A stretch of 45,028 nucleotides of DNA from a virus, in the IMG/VR virus record IMGVR_UViG_3300042691_014397, positions 1 to 45,028 of that record; one strand, 5' to 3'. Positions 43,461-45,028 of the stretch are shown one piece after another. The notes beneath the pieces are model-generated. The model was given only the letters and a program-made list of their open reading frames with translations. It was not told the DNA's origin and ran no database searches. Made by a program: the position numbers and the translations under genes. Position 1 is the stretch's first letter, and the number at the start of each line of letters is the position of its first letter.

Positions 43461-43762
43461 TCCTCTATTTCACGTTCCTCACCAAAAAAGTTGGAATATT
43501 CTGCATCTGTCATCAGTTCTTCACAGTATGCCCATAGATCACCGTCCTGCCATAAGCGCCAGACATGCCCATTGTCATCTTTCAGTGTAGCATAGTCAAG
43601 AACATTAGACCAGGTATCTCAATAATATTCATTATCAGGCCCTTCACTCAATTCAAGCTTATCATCCTCTGATAGACCCCAGATTTCGCCACAATCTTCT
43701 ACAAACAGCTTGGGAATATATACGCCATGATGGTCAGAAAACAGCAGTTCAATACCAGACAT
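43457..43762 (-). pseudogene. Conserved phage protein interrupted by an in-frame TGA
   Basis: Good ATG with GGAGAAAG and 101 codons, of which codon 48 (43619-43621) is TGA. Before it: MSGIELLFSDHHGVYIPKLF ... SEGPDNEYY. After it: DTWSNVLDYATLKDDNGHVW-RLWQDGDLWAYCEELMTD. In the widespread family this resembles (GiyiPq.fa......gls.eD...l..GPdhE.YWdtW.dVL..a...d.nG..w.L.QDGDLWl) the interrupted position is Trp (TGG). A single G-to-A change explains it. Either a recent nonsense mutation, population variation, or stop readthrough. Confidence 0.75.
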
Positions 43763-43773
43763 GATCTTTCTCC

Positions 43774-44001
43774 TTATTCCACTTCACAGATTTCCACAGT
43801 GAACCATTCGTCTTCTACACCATCCCAATAAATTTCAGTGACTTCTTGAAGGTTGTCAGGTTTTTCTACTAGTCCTTTAAATTCATGTTCGAAGTATTCA
43901 TTAGCGATTTCTGATTTCCATGCCTCTACTTTGTCAATGTTATCAAAGACACGGACATCCTGTCCATAACGATGTTCATAGATAGCAACATATACTTTCA
44001 T
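43774..44001 (-). CDS. Conserved phage protein of the 'MKVYVAIYEHRYG' type, 75 aa
   Basis: Starts MKVYVAIYEHRYGQDVRVFD; later KVEAWKSEIANEYFEHEFKG and EWFTVEICEVE. The pattern 'vyv.vydHryG.Dv.v......a...r..iA.ew.e.E........ey.....EwF.iee.eve' is recurrent in phages; function unknown. Confidence 0.7.
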   Translation of the reverse strand: MKVYVAIYEHRYGQDVRVFDNIDKVEAWKSEIANEYFEHEFKGLVEKPDNLQEVTEIYWDGVEDEWFTVEICEVE

Positions 44002-44213
44002 TGATCTATTTCCTTATCATTGTAGAATGATGTTCCTGTCATATAAGACACATCATCTTTCTCCACGATCTTAGGCATATCACACACAAATTCATGTGTC
44101 AATAGAAGAGTGTAGGGAGAAAGGTATGTATTTCGTTTTTTCTTTCCTTTACTCTCAATGCCCAATCTTTGTGCAACTTCTTTGAGCTTTCTCAGATTTA
44201 CTTCACCGGCCAT
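43998..44213 (-). CDS. Hypothetical protein, 71 aa
   Basis: Begins MAGEVNLRKLKEVAQRLGIE, then a basic GKKKRNT and a strand-rich part. GGAGG precedes this ATG. Four-base overlap with the next gene. Not recognised. Confidence 0.55.
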   Translation of the reverse strand: MAGEVNLRKLKEVAQRLGIESKGKKKRNTYLSPYTLLLTHEFVCDMPKIVEKDDVSYMTGTSFYNDKEIDQ

Positions 44214-44214
44214 A

Positions 44215-44316
44215 TTAACCTCCATATAGATATAGTAAACAATACATGAATAGTGATACAGTAGACGCTGCTACACAGAAAAGATAGTTTAGTTCTTTTT
44301 CCCAATCCTGATACAT
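44215..44316 (-). CDS. Single-span membrane mini-protein, 33 aa
   Basis: Reads MYQDWEKELNYLFCVAASTV then SLFMYCLLYLYGG. Charged head, one span, no tail. AGGAG before the ATG; stop abuts the next gene. First gene after a consensus promoter. Confidence 0.5.
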   Translation of the reverse strand: MYQDWEKELNYLFCVAASTVSLFMYCLLYLYGG

Positions 44317-44351
44317 AGTGATCTCCTATTGTATTTCATCCCCACAACAGT

Positions 44352-44379
44352 ATTATACACTCAACAGAAATTCTGTCAA
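44352..44379 (-). promoter_or_regulatory. Consensus sigma70 promoter
   Basis: Minus strand TTGACA, 16 bases, TATAAT, both perfect, 36 or more bases before the 33-residue membrane gene. Confidence 0.8.
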
Positions 44380-44380
44380 G

Positions 44381-44470
44381 TTAATTCTGTGTAATGTGGT
44401 GAATTATTATGAACGCTGTGACAGTAAGCATAAATGCTGAAACTATCATAGCTCTGATATATACATCCAT
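44381..44470 (-). CDS. Single-span membrane mini-protein, 29 aa
   Basis: Reads MDVYIRAMIVSAFMLTVTAF then IIIHHITQN. One span. CGGAGAC before the ATG, 27 bases after the -10 of a minus-strand promoter. First gene of the leftward operon. Confidence 0.45.
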   Translation of the reverse strand: MDVYIRAMIVSAFMLTVTAFIIIHHITQN

Positions 44471-44496
44471 GGTTTGTCTCCGTGTTCGATCCTTGG

Positions 44497-44525
44497 ACAG
44501 TAATGGATAAAAAAAGTTTCGTCAA
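44497..44525 (-). promoter_or_regulatory. Leftward promoter of a divergent pair
   Basis: Minus strand TTGACG, 17 bases, TACTGT. Its -35 is one arm of the inverted repeat CGTCAAG ... CTTGACG, whose other arm is the -35 of the rightward promoter. Confidence 0.6.
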
Positions 44526-44539
44526 GGGTCTTTTTTCGC

Positions 44540-44567
44540 TTGACGATCCGAAATATTCCTGTATATT
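44540..44567 (+). promoter_or_regulatory. Rightward promoter of a divergent pair
   Basis: Plus strand TTGACG, 16 bases, TATATT, 27 bases before the start of the 69-residue gene. Confidence 0.65.
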
Positions 44568-44593
44568 GTTCATATCAACTACGGAGAACGACG

Positions 44594-44803
44594 ATGAAAT
44601 TCATGAAGGCTTTCGACATTTGGCAGTATGGTGATATGGTTCGCACGGGTCAGATTAAGCTTCAGAAGGGACAGTGGGTTCGCCTTGGTCCTGATGGAAC
44701 GCTTTCCCGTTATCATAGTTCTACAAAGCACCATATTACTGCTTTCCACTATCCCAATGCAACGAAAAAGTTCCTCACCTATAATGATCGTGTAAAGGGT
44801 TAA
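44594..44803 (+). CDS. Conserved phage protein, 69 aa
   Basis: Starts MKFMKAFDIWQYGDMVRTGQ, with KLQKGQWVRLGPDGTLSRYH. The 'mk...AFD.Wqy....r.....LqpGQWV......rsRf.g......vaf..na' pattern is a recurrent small phage protein of unknown role. GGAG before this ATG; an in-frame upstream extension would start inside the promoter. First gene of a rightward operon. Confidence 0.7.
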   Translation: MKFMKAFDIWQYGDMVRTGQIKLQKGQWVRLGPDGTLSRYHSSTKHHITAFHYPNATKKFLTYNDRVKG

Positions 44804-44805
44804 TC

Positions 44806-44973
44806 ATGAAAGTCAAGACCTACAATCTGGAAATTATATTTCCGAACGCACATATTTTTCATGATAATATATCGAGGGTGGCTTTACAACGCTATTTGAT
44901 GTGGTATAGTAAGAACTACGGTGACAGTTCATATGAAATCCTCACGACAAATGGAGAGACAAAATGCAGATGA
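44806..44973 (+). CDS. Hypothetical protein, 55 aa
   Basis: Reads MKVKTYNLEIIFPNAHIFHD and on to EILTTNGETKCR. Follows the 69-residue gene after two bases. AAAGGG lies just upstream. Not recognised. Confidence 0.55.
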   Translation: MKVKTYNLEIIFPNAHIFHDNISRVALQRYLMWYSKNYGDSSYEILTTNGETKCR

Positions 44974-45028
44974 ATGGCGACGACATCAAGATTGCGGTGC
45001 AGCAGCTCACTGTTGCATTGCGTGAGAA
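44964..45028 (+). CDS. Hypothetical protein, 5' end only
   Basis: First 21 codons (MQMNGDDIKIAVQQLTVALR and on), cut by the right edge. GGAG before the ATG and a 10-base overlap with the previous gene. Confidence 0.5.
   Translation, partial: MQMNGDDIKIAVQQLTVALRE

Noticed and set aside
43457-43762. Genome-wide recoding of TGA to Trp
   Set aside because: Many genes here end in TGA in tight ATGA overlaps, and the large enzymes contain TGG for Trp with no internal TGA.
44376-44573. 65-codon minus-strand ORF near the right end
   Set aside because: It would read across both divergent promoters and has no ribosome site; the 29-residue membrane gene on the same strand fits promoter and ribosome site better.
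1-45028. Insertion sequences or transposons
   Set aside because: No transposase, no terminal inverted repeats with target duplications were seen.

Overview
The window looks like about 45 kb of a large T4-like tailed phage that infects an aerobic methanotroph. The phage identity rests on T4-type replication genes: primase gp61, replicative helicase gp41, recombinase UvsX and family-B DNA polymerase gp43. It is supported by a run of virion-type proteins, a scattered lysis set, a homing endonuclease and dozens of tiny tightly overlapping genes. The host inference rests on a complete pmoC (particulate methane monooxygenase subunit C). Its sequence resembles, from memory, that of alphaproteobacterial type II methanotrophs (Methylocystis/Methylosinus). 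Large freshwater phages carrying pmoC have been described before, so pmoC alone is not new. The base composition is AT-rich, with local GC-richer patches (the coiled-coil gene near 1.5-2.1 kb, the methylase and the AAA ATPase near 37-39 kb). Nearly all genes lie on the minus strand and so read from right to left.

Layout. 1-2.8 kb: small unknown genes. 2.8-3.8 kb: primase. 3.9-15.1 kb: virion-type block with a coiled-coil/TM protein, a zinc metalloprotease-like protein, several structural-type proteins, large Lys/Ala/Pro-rich proteins (one with LysM), a Dps ferritin and a multi-domain protein. 15.2-15.3 kb: a structured, probably non-coding RNA ending in a terminator. 15.3-22.2 kb: small genes including a Bfd-like [2Fe-2S] protein, then helicase, UvsX, a membrane protein, two paralogous small genes and DNA polymerase. 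22.4-27.1 kb: accessory block with FtsH, a plus-strand homing endonuclease, an M15 endolysin, Hsp20 and PmoC. 27.1-29.3 kb: small genes and six tandem, translationally coupled genes built of a four-residue xQVx repeat. 29.4-34.6 kb: a DUF6745-type protein, small genes and a full-length acyl-CoA dehydrogenase. 34.7-35.6 kb: plus-strand spanin pair facing a minus-strand holin. 35.6-44.5 kb: many small early-type genes, a cytosine-5 methylase with a second long frame inside it, an AAA+ ATPase, an ArfA-like peptide and one gene broken by an in-frame TGA. 44.5-45 kb: divergent promoters and the start of a plus-strand operon. Every stretch longer than 300 bases contains a gene or gene remnant; the largest gap between clean ORFs (43.46-43.77 kb) is the TGA-broken gene.

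Two promoter classes can be read. Replication, AMG and small-gene operons carry host sigma70-like sites (TTGACA, 16-18 bp, TATAAT). Virion, lysis and homing-endonuclease genes carry an 8-bp T4-late-like element, (T/A)(A/C)TAAATA. pmoC has both, superimposed so that they would share one start site. Several control devices are visible: the spanin Shine-Dalgarno lies in a hairpin whose left arm a late transcript would lack, as known for T4 lysozyme, and the pmoC leader has alternative hairpins.

Working together, the genes suggest a phage that replicates with its own T4-like machinery. It may sustain methane oxidation and membrane-protein quality control during infection (PmoC, FtsH, Hsp20). It may also touch iron storage (Dps, Bfd) and acyl-CoA metabolism. 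The functions of the tetrapeptide-repeat array, the structured RNA and most of the small genes cannot be assigned from sequence alone.
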